Positions 18,509-27,928 of a DNA stretch of 64,000 bases are shown here, one piece after another; position 1 is the first letter of the stretch; each line of letters starts with the position of its first letter. Made by a program: the position numbers and the translations under genes. The DNA comes from Igneacidithiobacillus copahuensis (GTDB taxonomy: Bacteria > Pseudomonadota > Gammaproteobacteria > Acidithiobacillales > Acidithiobacillaceae): NCBI RefSeq assembly GCF_018854015.1, contig NZ_JAAXYO010000154.1, positions 73,722 through 137,721 on the forward strand, given 5' to 3'. Below the pieces are notes generated by a model. It did no database searches. It worked only from the letters and a program-made list of their open reading frames with translations, and was not told where the DNA came from.

Positions 18509-18522
18509 ATGGTGCCGCAAAA
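18509..18522 (-). promoter_or_regulatory. TTTTGCGGCACCAT leader motif (coiled-coil gene)
   Basis: Minus-strand copy of the repeated motif, 40 nt before the ATG at 18470. It faces the plus-strand copy at 18674 across the divergent intergenic region. Confidence 0.65.
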
Positions 18523-18673
18523 TTACGTCGCTGACAATTAGGGGTCGCGCCGGGCATGGGGGGGCTTGCGCCCGGCAGGTCCTGCGGACGGCAGGCCCTG
18601 CGGGCGACAGGTTTTGTTGTCCAAAGCGGGTCTGACGCGCAGGCAATGCTCCATGCAATGGTCGCCCAAAACC

Positions 18674-18685
18674 TTGCGGCACCAA
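18674..18685 (+). promoter_or_regulatory. TTGCGGCACCAA leader motif (1,275-aa gene)
   Basis: The motif ends 35 nt before the ATG and is followed by TAAGGACCATTTT and an AGGAG ribosome site, the arrangement shared with the leaders at 30341 and 33027. Confidence 0.7.
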
Positions 18686-18720
18686 GGGGGTAAGGACCAT
18701 TTTGCCCACAGGAGCTTGCC

Positions 18721-21700
18721 ATGTACCAGTCCCCCTTCAATCAGGATCGTTTTTCGTCGGTAGACCTTTCTGGCTTTCCTTCCCGATCCATCGTGGCCGA
18801 CGATTCCGCAGCAGGGGTGGCACTGGACCGCGTACGATCTTCCGTGCCCGATCCATCGACGTTCAGCGCAGAGACGCCGCTTCCCGTCCGGGTGGCCGCG
18901 TTGGCACGTTTGATCCTGGAGCATGAGGGCATCCGTGCGTCCATGAAGCTGGACGACGATATGCTGGTACCAGAAGCCCTGCACCGGGATGATCCGCGAC
19001 TGATTCAGATCCTGGACCGGGCGCGAGCCATTTGGTCTGCGGACAAAGAGGCGTGGCCGCAAACTCTGGATGCCGCGATCCATACGGTGGAAGCGGAAGT
19101 GAAGGACATCATGCACATTGCCGACATGGATGGCAATTTCGTCAAGACACGAAATGTCAATGTCCGATCTTTTGAGGACCTGAACGAGACCATCAAAAAC
19201 AGCCATTTCGGTGAGGATGTGAAATTTCTCCTGAATCCCAATGCCATGAGTGCGCCGCAAGGTTCGCAATGGATGTTGCCCGATCCCGGCACTTTTTACG
19301 ACATCGGTCCCGGCAAGCGAAAGCCCCCGGCCAATCCTTATCCCATGTCGGAAGGAGATCGTCCATTGGACAGGAACTGGCGCTTGCTGGATCAGCAAAA
19401 CCCTCCCGTAATCGGCCCCTTGCAGGGTGCAGCCCTGCCGGGCGCAGCCCCGTCCGTAGCGGCTTCCATTGCTGAAACCGGACCGTATCGCCTGGTTCCG
19501 TTGCGTGCTGATGGGCGGGGAAATCTGGAAGAAACTGCCGATCCCAGGGATGCCGACAGGTTTGGCGTAGCCTTCAGGGAGAAGCCCGACGAGTTCTGGG
19601 CGGACGAGAAACCGTTTCGTGTGTTCGACGATCCGGATACTGCGCGTCGATTCATGAACATTCTGGAAGGTCAGCAGAATATGCTGCCCGATCCGGCCAA
19701 TCTCGCAACCGTGAATCCCGTCATCGAGGGCGTACAGTATCGCAAACGGGCCCATAAGAATGGGGAACGGGAATACTATCAGGCGAATGACGCCGACAGC
19801 AACGAACCCATGACCATGTCTTTGGTCGATTCCTGGCAGGTTCGACGCTACCTGATGACCGGAGAACTCTCGCCGGAAATGGCACAACACTTTGCGCAGC
19901 GTCTGGACAGCGGCGCGACACTCACCCGTTTCGCGGAAAGCAACCTGCAGGCATTCGCGGAGCAGGCCGGCGATGATCCCCATTTCGAGACGTTCCGGAA
20001 ACTGGAAGGCCAATACTACCGGAATCTGGGTGCCGACCTTCAGGCAGGTCAGCCAATGCGCAACTTCTCCATGGATGATATGCCGGGTTCCCTGAACCGT
20101 TATGTCCAGGATCATCGCTTCGACCGCATCCATCACATGGATGTCCTACGCGAAGGTATTAGCGTTCCCGTTACCCAAAACAATCTGTCGGCATTCGCCG
20201 CCGAGCAGAGCTTGCCGCTGGAAAATTCCCCGCTTCCCGGTACCGTGAAAGCCCATGTGGTCATTCGCCCTCGCGTCTTGCGCAACGATGTCACGCAGAC
20301 GGATGCCCGTCCGCAAGGTGTGGAATTCGTACAGGAAGGCGATGTTTTCCGGGGCTACATCGTAACCCAGGAAGCGCAATTGACACCGGGGGGAGACACC
20401 TTCCTGACGCAGCCACCCATTTCTGCCGGCACCCATGAGCGCGCCATGGAACTGGCGCAGGACATGGCGGAAAAGCCGCTGACCGTTCAGCATCTGCAAA
20501 ACGTGGTCGAGCGCGATACCGGCATCGAATCCTTGCAGGAATATCTGAATCTGGATGTCGTTGGGTATCAGCAATGGCTGGATAGCGCCGCAACAGCGCC
20601 TGCAACAACGGTTTCCGCTGGAGATGCCGTCATCACGCAATCCTCATCCATTTCTCCCTTGGCGGTATTGCAACTGGAAAAGGATGTTGTGGAGATTCGC
20701 GGCCTGTCGCGGGGCCTGACAAGCGAAGATCCGGCAGAACAGGGTGATGCCAGAGACGCACTGCGCGCATTGCAGCAACGCAATCCCGTCGTTGCGGCAT
20801 ACGTCGAACCGTTGGTTGCAGGCATTCTACTCAATGCCCGAAACCATGACGGCGAGATTTCCGGTCAGGAGACTTTGCGCAACGATGTTGCGCGGCTGCC
20901 GGAAATCGTCCCTGGACTCAGCCCCGCCGAAACCGTGTGCGTCATTCTGGATGGATGGCGAAACGATCTGTCGGACAAGGTGGTAACGGCCTTGCAGGTC
21001 CTACCGGAACGACATGCAGCCAATATTGCTGGAATCCAGACGGCAATGGGACGGAGCACCGACGTTACGCAGTGGCCGGACCAGACGGTCTCGATGTTGC
21101 CGATGCCGGATTTGGCACCCATCGTCATGCAGCAACCATTGGCGATGGCTACGCAGCAAAGCCTGCAACCCGACGGGACCATCCATCAGGCGCAACCCGG
21201 ACAACCGGAATTCGTGGTGGTCGGTACGGGCTCCGATACGCCCGGCAATGCTGGAACACTGGTCCGCGCCTTTCCCGATACCGTCAGCGCCAATGCCTTC
21301 ATGACGCATCTGGACAGTCTGGGGCTGGCACGGGCGGCCCTTGCGAACAACCTGCCCTTCGCCATGAACGGCATGGAGTTCCAACCCGTCCAGTCCGAAC
21401 AGGGACTGCGGTATCGCGCCAGCGTGATGGGGCAGGAACAGGATCAAAAGATCGACCCGAACGATCTGGCGATCTACCTGCATCAGGGGATGCTGGCAGG
21501 AACCTGGCGCAGCCTCGTGGAATCCGTCGGGCCACGATTGCAGCATCCCCGCGCCAGAGCGGATTACGAGGCCCTTGCCAACGGTTCCACGGAGGTCCAG
21601 CGCATCCCCGACTGGATTCAGCAGGCAAACCTGCCAAAGGCGTGGCCCATCGCAACAGATGCGCCCGAATCCCCTTTGCAGGATGTTGCAATGCCTTCAC

Positions 21701-22548
21701 GTGATGCAGGCCAGCCGGATGCAGCAGCTTCCAATCCAGACGGGCAACAGGAATGGAATTCCCGGATACCTGCGGATGTCAGTCTGGGAGAGGTCAATGA
21801 TTCCCGCACCAATGATGTCCAGGCATCCGATGCCCATACAGGCCCGGTGGAGCAGCATATCCAGAAAACCCTGAATCCTGAACCGCCGAAATCCGAAGCT
21901 CCAGAAGCGCCTGCAACGGATGGCAAGAGTGGAAAGGCTAAAATAGCAACCGAACAGGGTGATCAGGGCAAGCAACAGCCTGACAACCAGCAAAACCAGA
22001 AAAGCAGCACGAAGAACGATGACGAAAAACCGGATCAGAACCGGAATCAGGGCCAGGGCCAGAATGTGAACATGGGCGGCGGCGGGTTTTCCCTGTTTGG
22101 CCGGCGATCCCCTGCGCCTGTGACCGCTGCGCCTGTGACCGCTGCGTCGCAACAAAGCGCTGCTTCTTCTGGCCGGAATGATGATGCGGCCATAGCCCAT
22201 CTGCAAAAGATGATGTATGACGCGCCGGTCGAGACGTATCACGTCGAAACGCTGCACGAAAAAATCAAAAAGGATGGCTTGCAGCCCGAGCATGTGGATG
22301 AGATCCGCGAGATGTCTGCGCGCATGGACCGGGATGCGAAAAAAGCCAGCACTCCGGCAGAACGGGAGAATCTGCGCAAGGTCGGGCAGGCGGTGGACAA
22401 CCTTTCGCGCACCGTGGAACAACAGCCGGATTCTCTGGAAAAAGAAGGCTTTCGCAAGCATCTGCATGATATTGGCAAGGCCATTGCCGAGGCGATCATG
22501 CGGCTGTTCGGTCTGGACAGGAAAACCGGCATGTCCGGTCCTTCGTGA
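18721..22548 (+). CDS. Large plasmid polyvalent-type protein of unknown function, 1,275 aa
   Basis: No catalytic motif is recognised. The N-terminal two-thirds is an acidic, globular-looking sequence with no membrane segments. A Gln/Asn/Lys-rich disordered stretch occupies about residues 1066-1120, then a duplicated PVTAA linker (about 1133-1143), then a helical C-terminal domain of about 110 residues. Low-complexity Ala/Pro inserts occur near residues 237-246 (QGAALPGAAP) and are encoded by the GC-rich repeat family. AGGAG precedes the ATG. Size and composition resemble substrate-like or polyvalent proteins of conjugative elements; it could be a secreted substrate or a DNA-processing factor. 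Relaxase motifs (a His triad) were looked for and not seen. Confidence 0.6.
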   Translation: MYQSPFNQDRFSSVDLSGFPSRSIVADDSAAGVALDRVRSSVPDPSTFSAETPLPVRVAALARLILEHEGIRASMKLDDDMLVPEALHRDDPRLIQILDRARAIWSADKEAWPQTLDAAIHTVEAEVKDIMHIADMDGNFVKTRNVNVRSFEDLNETIKNSHFGEDVKFLLNPNAMSAPQGSQWMLPDPGTFYDIGPGKRKPPANPYPMSEGDRPLDRNWRLLDQQNPPVIGPLQGAALPGAAPSVAASIAETGPYRLVPLRADGRGNLEETADPRDADRFGVAFREKPDEFWADEKPFRVFDDPDTARRFMNILEGQQNMLPDPANLATVNPVIEGVQYRKRAHKNGEREYYQANDADSNEPMTMSLVDSWQVRRYLMTGELSPEMAQHFAQRLDSGATLTRFAESNLQAFAEQAGDDPHFETFRKLEGQYYRNLGADLQAGQPMRNFSMDDMPGSLNRYVQDHRFDRIHHMDVLREGISVPVTQNNLSAFAAEQSLPLENSPLPGTVKAHVVIRPRVLRNDVTQTDARPQGVEFVQEGDVFRGYIVTQEAQLTPGGDTFLTQPPISAGTHERAMELAQDMAEKPLTVQHLQNVVERDTGIESLQEYLNLDVVGYQQWLDSAATAPATTVSAGDAVITQSSSISPLAVLQLEKDVVEIRGLSRGLTSEDPAEQGDARDALRALQQRNPVVAAYVEPLVAGILLNARNHDGEISGQETLRNDVARLPEIVPGLSPAETVCVILDGWRNDLSDKVVTALQVLPERHAANIAGIQTAMGRSTDVTQWPDQTVSMLPMPDLAPIVMQQPLAMATQQSLQPDGTIHQAQPGQPEFVVVGTGSDTPGNAGTLVRAFPDTVSANAFMTHLDSLGLARAALANNLPFAMNGMEFQPVQSEQGLRYRASVMGQEQDQKIDPNDLAIYLHQGMLAGTWRSLVESVGPRLQHPRARADYEALANGSTEVQRIPDWIQQANLPKAWPIATDAPESPLQDVAMPSRDAGQPDAAASNPDGQQEWNSRIPADVSLGEVNDSRTNDVQASDAHTGPVEQHIQKTLNPEPPKSEAPEAPATDGKSGKAKIATEQGDQGKQQPDNQQNQKSSTKNDDEKPDQNRNQGQGQNVNMGGGGFSLFGRRSPAPVTAAPVTAASQQSAASSGRNDDAAIAHLQKMMYDAPVETYHVETLHEKIKKDGLQPEHVDEIREMSARMDRDAKKASTPAERENLRKVGQAVDNLSRTVEQQPDSLEKEGFRKHLHDIGKAIAEAIMRLFGLDRKTGMSGPS

Positions 22549-22562
22549 GTGGAGGAATCATC

Positions 22563-23003
22563 ATGCAATGGCCCAAAGAGTGTGCGCAGTGGTGGAAAAA
22601 CTGCAATGCCCAGGCGGGAGAGGAATTGCAGGGCGGAATCCTGACCTATCAGGAAATGGAAGCCACGAAAGTGGACGCCCTCATCGAGACGGTTTTCCAG
22701 TTGCTTCCCGCCCAGGAAAATGATTCGCCGTCAGGGCAATGGGGCGCGTCTCTTTCCGCAACGGCGCATGACGTGGCAATGGCCCTGCAAAGCGACAGGG
22801 ATTGGTATCGACTGGTGATACGGCTGCCCATGTCGGTCAGTCTGCCTTTGCTGAGTCGGGTTCCGCTGACCGATTTTTCAGTGACGCAACAGCTTTCTCC
22901 CGATGAGCAGCAAAGCCTGGAATGGCTGGGCAGGATCCATCTCATGCTCAACCTGTATTACCGCAAGCCGCCGACGATGTCGGTCGCGTCTTTTCGTCCG
23001 TAA
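22563..23003 (+). CDS. Hypothetical protein, 146 aa
   Basis: No family is recognised. The start at 22563 has GGAGG 8 nt upstream and lies 14 nt after the stop of the 1,275-residue gene, so the two are probably cotranscribed. The protein is soluble-looking, begins with a Trp-rich segment (QWPKECAQWWKNC) and has no signal peptide. A leader motif begins 3 nt after its stop, so the next gene may have its own expression signal. Confidence 0.6.
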   Translation: MQWPKECAQWWKNCNAQAGEELQGGILTYQEMEATKVDALIETVFQLLPAQENDSPSGQWGASLSATAHDVAMALQSDRDWYRLVIRLPMSVSLPLLSRVPLTDFSVTQQLSPDEQQSLEWLGRIHLMLNLYYRKPPTMSVASFRP

Positions 23004-23005
23004 CT

Positions 23006-23018
23006 TTGCGGCACCAAG
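23006..23018 (+). promoter_or_regulatory. TTTGCGGCACCAA leader motif (DUF559 gene)
   Basis: The motif ends about 30 nt before the ATG at 23049. Two AGGAG-like sites lie between it and the start codon. Confidence 0.7.
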
Positions 23019-23048
23019 GTATCAGGAGACTTTGGACAGGAGACCGGG

Positions 23049-23486
23049 ATGCGACTGCGCCTCAAGGATTTGCCCGAAAACATTCGCCGTCAGGTGCGCG
23101 AACAGGCAGGGCCTGCGGAATCGGTGGAATCGCCCTACGCCGCAAGGCTTGGAAGGATGCTGGACGAGGCTTTCCCCGGTCTGGTGGTGGCTGAACACCA
23201 TCCTATCCCCGGACGACGGTATCGCGTGGATTTTGCGTTGCCGGACGATGGGATCGCCATCGAGTTCGATGGCTACCGAAGCCACGGCCTGTCCAAAGAA
23301 GGTTTCGTCGAAGGTTTGCGCCGCCAAAACCTGCTGGTCCTGCATGGCTGGCTGGTGTTGCGCTACAGCCTGACCGACGTGCGCGATGATCCATGCGCCA
23401 TTGTCGAGCAGGTTTGCCGTCTACTGAAAAAGTCTGCGGCACCAAGGGTTGAAGGGAAACTTCCACAGGAAGGAGTTTTGCAGTGA
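23049..23486 (+). CDS. DUF559/VSR-like PD-(D/E)XK endonuclease-like protein
   Basis: This 145-residue protein carries RYRVDFALPDDGIAIEFDGYRSHG-like sequence. Asp61, Glu72 and Asp74 match the metal-binding core of the DUF559/very-short-patch repair nuclease fold, and HGWLVLRYSLTDVRDDP follows as the usual Arg-bearing final strand. It probably cuts or nicks DNA; the target is unknown. It lies inside the transfer region with its own leader motif, and its stop overlaps the GTG of the exported protein that follows. A second leader motif is embedded in its last codons (KKSAAPRVEG), showing that coding and regulatory sequence overlap here. Confidence 0.72.
   Translation: MRLRLKDLPENIRRQVREQAGPAESVESPYAARLGRMLDEAFPGLVVAEHHPIPGRRYRVDFALPDDGIAIEFDGYRSHGLSKEGFVEGLRRQNLLVLHGWLVLRYSLTDVRDDPCAIVEQVCRLLKKSAAPRVEGKLPQEGVLQ
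23433..23445 (+). promoter_or_regulatory. TCTGCGGCACCAA leader motif (exported protein gene)
   Basis: This copy overlaps the end of the DUF559 gene. It ends about 37 nt before the GTG at 23483, and AGGAAGGAG lies between. Confidence 0.6.
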
Positions 23487-24094
23487 AACGAAAGATCCAT
23501 ACAGGAAACGCCATTGGTGTCATCGTCGCGTCGCTCATGATTGCGGTTCCCGCCGTTGCGGTGGCGGGACCTGCCACATCCACGACCACGGGCAGCACAT
23601 CGTGCAGTTGTCCTACATCCTGCGCTGCGCAGAAGCATTTCAACAATATGGCGAAGGTGAATCTGGCATTGGGGCAACCGCCGAATCCCAGTACCAGCTT
23701 TGCCCAGGGATGTCTGGGAAGTCTGGACAAGCTCAACATCAGCAAGCTTTTCAGTGGCGGTGGCCTCCCAAGCATTTCCAGTGTGCTGAAAAGTCTGGAG
23801 AAGAAGATCATCAATGAAGCATGTTCGGCGGTCACATCAACCATGAACAACGAGATCAGTCAGGGTAACAGCATCCTGAGTTTCTCCCTCAGTCCGGCAA
23901 CACTGGAGAAGGAAGCCCTCAACGGTGTCACTGGTACGGTACTCAAGGCCGAACAGAAGGGGCTGAACATGGGGACATCGGCGGTCAATGATTCCACTGG
24001 TTCCTATGTCAGCGAAGCGGGAAATATCGAAACCGATGGGAAAGCGACTGTCGGTAGCGCGCTTTCTGGAGATTGGGTCAACAACCTGTATTGA
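23483..24094 (+). CDS. Exported transfer-region protein, 203 aa
   Basis: A clear signal peptide occupies residues 1-28 (basic start, VIVASLMIAVPAVAVA, cleavage after Ala). The mature start is Thr/Ser-rich with a CSCPTSC cluster, suggesting disulfides in the periplasm. The rest is a Ser/Asn/Gly-rich helical protein with no membrane anchor. It starts at GTG, overlapping the upstream stop (GTGA), with AGGAAGGAG in front. Upstream of the next exported protein and DotA, it is probably a periplasmic or surface component of the conjugation apparatus; pilin-like or VirB5-like roles are possible but not shown. Confidence 0.65.
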   Translation: MKRKIHTGNAIGVIVASLMIAVPAVAVAGPATSTTTGSTSCSCPTSCAAQKHFNNMAKVNLALGQPPNPSTSFAQGCLGSLDKLNISKLFSGGGLPSISSVLKSLEKKIINEACSAVTSTMNNEISQGNSILSFSLSPATLEKEALNGVTGTVLKAEQKGLNMGTSAVNDSTGSYVSEAGNIETDGKATVGSALSGDWVNNLY

Positions 24095-24110
24095 GATCGA
24101 GGGAGAAATC

Positions 24111-25379
24111 ATGCGCAACACGAAAATCCGGAAACTGGTGTGGGCCATTGGGATGACTGGCATGGGGATGGTGTGGGGAAGTGCGGCTTGGGCTTCCGTA
24201 CCGCCTCCCGTTGACACTTCCGTCGGTGGCGGAGTGGCAACCTATGGGCAATTTTTTAATGGTAGTGGGACCGTCCATCAAATATCCGGGAATGGTGCGA
24301 CTTCCCAAAATATCCAGACGATGGAAGATGCCATCAATCAGAATGGTTACAACATCTACGAATATGGCCTGAAACCGCTCATCATCGCAGAAGATGCCAA
24401 GAGCCGTGCGGCAAACAAGCTGTATACCCAGGCACTGATGATGCACATGAATGCCATGGCGAAGGCGAAACAGGAAGCGAAAATGCGCCAGTTCGAGACG
24501 CAGAACGCGCAAATGCCGCCTTCCATGCCTTGCGGCGGCTCCACCTGTACGGGGGAAACCACGGTGTCGAAGGCCGTGGCCGGTGGATCGGGCGTATTTG
24601 GCACATCCAATGCCGTGTCGGGCTCGCAGGCGCTTGGCAGCGACATCGACGAAAATCTCACGAGCCGCGTAGGTGCTCGTCAGCCTTTGAAAACCTATGC
24701 CGTGCAATGCACGGATTTTGCCAGCGCCAAAGAGATTGCAGAAGGTGTCTGTCCTGATCCGACCAGCGTCGTACCGAACAAGGACATTCTGGGGACGACT
24801 TTGTTGTCCATGCCTGCGGTAGGGCATGACGAGAAGAACAAGACGCTGGACAACAAGGCGCTGAATCAGTTGGTGGCGAATCTGGTGCAGGCTCCGCCGG
24901 TGTCCAAGCGCCACAAGGCGTATTACAAGACACTGGCAGGACAGGCCGAAGAAGGCAAAATGTTCTCCATCCGGTCCCGCGTCTCCCTTGCCCGTACCGC
25001 TTTGGCCCAGATCGCGGCGATGGATACGCAACACAAAGGATTCGGGACCGATTTTGCCAAATCCCTGAATAAAAAACTGATCGTGCCGACGAAGCTGGCA
25101 CCCAACGCTTCTTTGATGCAGGCGCTTGCATGGGAAGATCAGGCCACTTACGGAAACCGCAAGTGGTATCAACAGATCGCCAAGATGAGCAAGTCGGCCT
25201 TGGCAAAAGAGCGCGTCATCCTGCAAGCGCAACAATTGCAGTACCAGTACATTGCCTTTCGGGAGCGGACCAATATCGAAGCGTTACTGGCAACGCTTCT
25301 GGCAGAACAGAGCAATGCCATTCAGAAGCAGGTCAATGAATCCGTCGTGGACAACGGGGCTACAGGACCTGCGAAATAA
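24111..25379 (+). CDS. Exported protein next to DotA, candidate IcmX/TraW-like
   Basis: This 422-residue protein has a signal peptide (residues 1-27, KLVWAIGMTGMGMVWGSAAWA). The start at 24111 is preferred to a longer frame from 23988 because GGGAGAAATC precedes it and the signal sequence begins there. The mature part is helical with a CGGSTC cysteine pair near residues 141-146. In IncI plasmids and Legionella an exported protein (TraW/IcmX) lies near TraY/DotA, and length and position fit. Sequence resemblance is too weak for me to claim identity; VirB5-like adhesins are another possibility. Confidence 0.6.
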   Translation: MRNTKIRKLVWAIGMTGMGMVWGSAAWASVPPPVDTSVGGGVATYGQFFNGSGTVHQISGNGATSQNIQTMEDAINQNGYNIYEYGLKPLIIAEDAKSRAANKLYTQALMMHMNAMAKAKQEAKMRQFETQNAQMPPSMPCGGSTCTGETTVSKAVAGGSGVFGTSNAVSGSQALGSDIDENLTSRVGARQPLKTYAVQCTDFASAKEIAEGVCPDPTSVVPNKDILGTTLLSMPAVGHDEKNKTLDNKALNQLVANLVQAPPVSKRHKAYYKTLAGQAEEGKMFSIRSRVSLARTALAQIAAMDTQHKGFGTDFAKSLNKKLIVPTKLAPNASLMQALAWEDQATYGNRKWYQQIAKMSKSALAKERVILQAQQLQYQYIAFRERTNIEALLATLLAEQSNAIQKQVNESVVDNGATGPAK

Positions 25380-25391
25380 ATGAGGCTGATC

Positions 25392-25628
25392 ATGGATCGT
25401 GAAAACACGCCGGACATGCAGGAACAGAATCACAAAAGGGAAGATTCTGTCAGCGACGAAATGGAAGATGAGGAAATCAAAGGCCAAATGTTATCCATGC
25501 TGCATTTGCCGCCTGGTCTGGGTTTGCTCTTTGATCTGCTGGATTCCGGCAGCAAGAATACGGTAGCACCGGCAGCGCCACAGCCGATCACGCCTGTGCC
25601 CTATCCCAGGACGCCCACTTTAGGATAA
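25392..25628 (+). CDS. Small acidic hypothetical protein, 78 aa
   Basis: The protein is acidic in its first half, with a short hydrophobic stretch (LHLPPGLGLLFDLLD, about residues 37-51) and a Pro-rich tail. No family is recognised. The start at 25392 has GAGG 8 nt upstream; a nearer ATG at 25380 overlaps the preceding stop and is an alternative. It sits between the exported protein and DotA in one run of genes. Confidence 0.5.
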   Translation: MDRENTPDMQEQNHKREDSVSDEMEDEEIKGQMLSMLHLPPGLGLLFDLLDSGSKNTVAPAAPQPITPVPYPRTPTLG

Positions 25629-25632
25629 ATCC

Positions 25633-27924
25633 ATGCTCAGGAAGCCACAATTTTATTGGATGTACCTTGTCCTGTTTCTGGTCTTGCAAATGGCAAGTCA
25701 ACCGGCAATGGCAAGTGGTCTGGGCATTGCTCCGGCACACCACGATATTTTCGGGGAAATGCTGCAACAGATTTTCGGGAACAAAGCCATCCCCACGGTA
25801 TCCGGGATCGCCAAAGCGAGGGTCGATTCGTGGACAGGTTCCATCGTCAGTATGCTGGCGTGGATCAATACCATCGTGCTCTTTGTCGGCGGTGTACTGG
25901 CTTCCTATACGATTTTCGGTTCCATCCTGAAAAGTGCCAGAACCGGACAGGTGATGGGTAACTGGAATGAACACACCGTGCCAGTACGGACGCTGTTGGG
26001 CGCTGCGGTCCTGTTGCCGGTTCCGGGATTTGCCGGACTGTCTGCCATCCAGCTCATCGTGATCTGGTTGTTCACTATGGTCGGTATCGGTGCGGCGGAT
26101 ACCGGATGGGATGTGATCATTCCCGATCTGTCCCACAACGCGCTAAGTACGTTGGTGGTTCCGCGCAGCAACATCCGCCAGTTGGCCGGATCGGTACTGC
26201 AATCCCAGGTCTGTGAGCAGGCGGTCAATTATGAATTGAACGACCTGCATCTACCTTCGATGATCACGCGCAGCGGTCCGACGGAACAGGTGTTGCCGAC
26301 CCTTGGGGCCACCATCGCTGACAATCCGGCAGGACTGATCCCTGGTGTGGCGATGTTTGCCACGGGGAATTATGTACCTACCTACAGCGCCTATGTATGG
26401 GGAACGACGGGTGCGGCCACCATTACGCAGTTCATTCCTCTTTTTCCGGCAGCAGGTCTTACCGATGTCTGCGGAAAGCTGCAATACGAATCCGGCCTGA
26501 AATATGTGGCTCCGGTTGGTGGCAGTTCCAGTGAGGAAACCGTTGGCTCGCAATTGCGCAGTGCGGTGTATGCCGCCAATGACAAGGCATTGCCGACTCT
26601 ACTGAAGGGCATTCATCCACTGGCAACCGATCTGTCCCATGATAAAACGCCTTCCTCGGTGGCATGGAACAAGGCCATAGATGCTTACGATACCGCGTTG
26701 GTAAATGCCACGAAAAGCAAGGCTAAAGGTGTATTTGCCAAAGGCATCAAGCAATACGCAACAGACGCCAGAAAATACGGATTCGCCACGGCTGGTGAGT
26801 GGTTCTGGAAAATCAATTCGTGGAATCAGGCTGCCGAGGAAGCTCTGAACGAAGCAACATCGGATAACATGTCTGTACCGTCCTGGGGAAACTACGGTGG
26901 GGATCTGTTCAGTTCCCATTATCGGGCGGAAATGAAACGCGCTGCCGAGTTTGTGAACGAAGCGCATAGCACCGGGCAGGGATTGGGCGGTCAGCCAACG
27001 CCCACGGAAGGCAGTGGATCATTGGCAGGCATGTTCGCCAAGGCCGGCATGGATACGGTCGAGGCCATCGTGCAGTCTCCTGTGGGGGAAAATCCCATCG
27101 AGCATATCCAGGCAATGGGCACCATCATCGAGAGCTATGGCGGAGAATTGTTTGCCGGAGGTCTGATGGCGATTACCGCTGGCAAAGGGGTCGATCATTC
27201 CGTGGCAGGCGATGTGGGGGGCGGACTCATTGGTGGTCCTTCTGTTTTTCTGGGCACACTGGCTACCCATCTGGCCGAGATCATCTTTGGCGTAGGCTTT
27301 CTGCTCAGCTTTTTCGTCCCCCTCATTCCCTACCTGATTTTTACTCTCACCCTGCTCACCACGGCCATTCTTGCGGTGGAATTCGTGGCGGCAGCGCCGA
27401 TCTGGGCGGCCATGCACATGCACCCGGAAGGCCATGAGTTTTTCGGGCATGGTTCGCAGGGCTATGGCCTGGCCTTGAGCATCGTTTTTCGGCCACTGTT
27501 AATGTTGGTCGGATTTCTGGCAGGTACGGGCCTCGTGTATGCCTTTGCCTTTCTGCTCAACGCAACCCTTGGTAATGCCATTGTCTCGGCCATGACCACC
27601 AGCGGCAGCGGCTTTCTGGGGCCGATGGACTTCATCGGCTCGATCATCCTCTATACGGGATTTCTGATCATGGCGGTCTGGAAGTCTTACGAGCTGATCT
27701 TCATCATTCCCGACAAGGTGATGCGCTGGGCCAACGCCCAGGGCGCGCAAACCGATGACGCCAATCTCGCTGCAAAAGCGCAACAGCATGGCAGTGGTGT
27801 TCAGCGCGGTGAGTTTGCCGGCAATGGTGTCGGACGTGGGTTGAACAATGCAACGGGATCTGCACTCCAGGCAAAACAAGCCGCGATGCGCGCTGCCGGT
27901 AGCGGCGGAAGGCCCCAAGGGTGA
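25633..27924 (+). CDS. dotA: DotA/TraY-like polytopic membrane protein
   Basis: This 763-residue protein has a signal peptide-like N-terminus (1-27), membrane segments at about 74-98 and 136-156, a large periplasmic region at about 160-530, and clustered membrane segments at about 540-598, 614-653 and 666-694. The stretch GQVMGNWNEHTVPVRTLLGAAVLLPVP followed by IQLIVIWLFTMVGIGAADTGW closely follows the DotA/TraY signature. DotA is an inner-membrane component essential for Dot/Icm and IncI conjugation. The C-terminus is Gln/Gly/Ala-rich. Eight nucleotides separate the ATG from the gene before it. This is one of the best markers that the secretion system is of the IncI class. Confidence 0.85.
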   Translation: MLRKPQFYWMYLVLFLVLQMASQPAMASGLGIAPAHHDIFGEMLQQIFGNKAIPTVSGIAKARVDSWTGSIVSMLAWINTIVLFVGGVLASYTIFGSILKSARTGQVMGNWNEHTVPVRTLLGAAVLLPVPGFAGLSAIQLIVIWLFTMVGIGAADTGWDVIIPDLSHNALSTLVVPRSNIRQLAGSVLQSQVCEQAVNYELNDLHLPSMITRSGPTEQVLPTLGATIADNPAGLIPGVAMFATGNYVPTYSAYVWGTTGAATITQFIPLFPAAGLTDVCGKLQYESGLKYVAPVGGSSSEETVGSQLRSAVYAANDKALPTLLKGIHPLATDLSHDKTPSSVAWNKAIDAYDTALVNATKSKAKGVFAKGIKQYATDARKYGFATAGEWFWKINSWNQAAEEALNEATSDNMSVPSWGNYGGDLFSSHYRAEMKRAAEFVNEAHSTGQGLGGQPTPTEGSGSLAGMFAKAGMDTVEAIVQSPVGENPIEHIQAMGTIIESYGGELFAGGLMAITAGKGVDHSVAGDVGGGLIGGPSVFLGTLATHLAEIIFGVGFLLSFFVPLIPYLIFTLTLLTTAILAVEFVAAAPIWAAMHMHPEGHEFFGHGSQGYGLALSIVFRPLLMLVGFLAGTGLVYAFAFLLNATLGNAIVSAMTTSGSGFLGPMDFIGSIILYTGFLIMAVWKSYELIFIIPDKVMRWANAQGAQTDDANLAAKAQQHGSGVQRGEFAGNGVGRGLNNATGSALQAKQAAMRAAGSGGRPQG

Positions 27925-27928
27925 TCCG

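Noticed and set aside
18538..20136. Minus-strand open frame of 532 codons opposite the 1,275-residue gene
   Set aside because: Antisense shadow with biased composition; the plus-strand gene has a leader, ribosome site and plausible protein.
18721..22548. Relaxase identity for the 1,275-residue protein
   Set aside because: No MobI-type Tyr or His-rich metal motif could be identified near its N-terminus.
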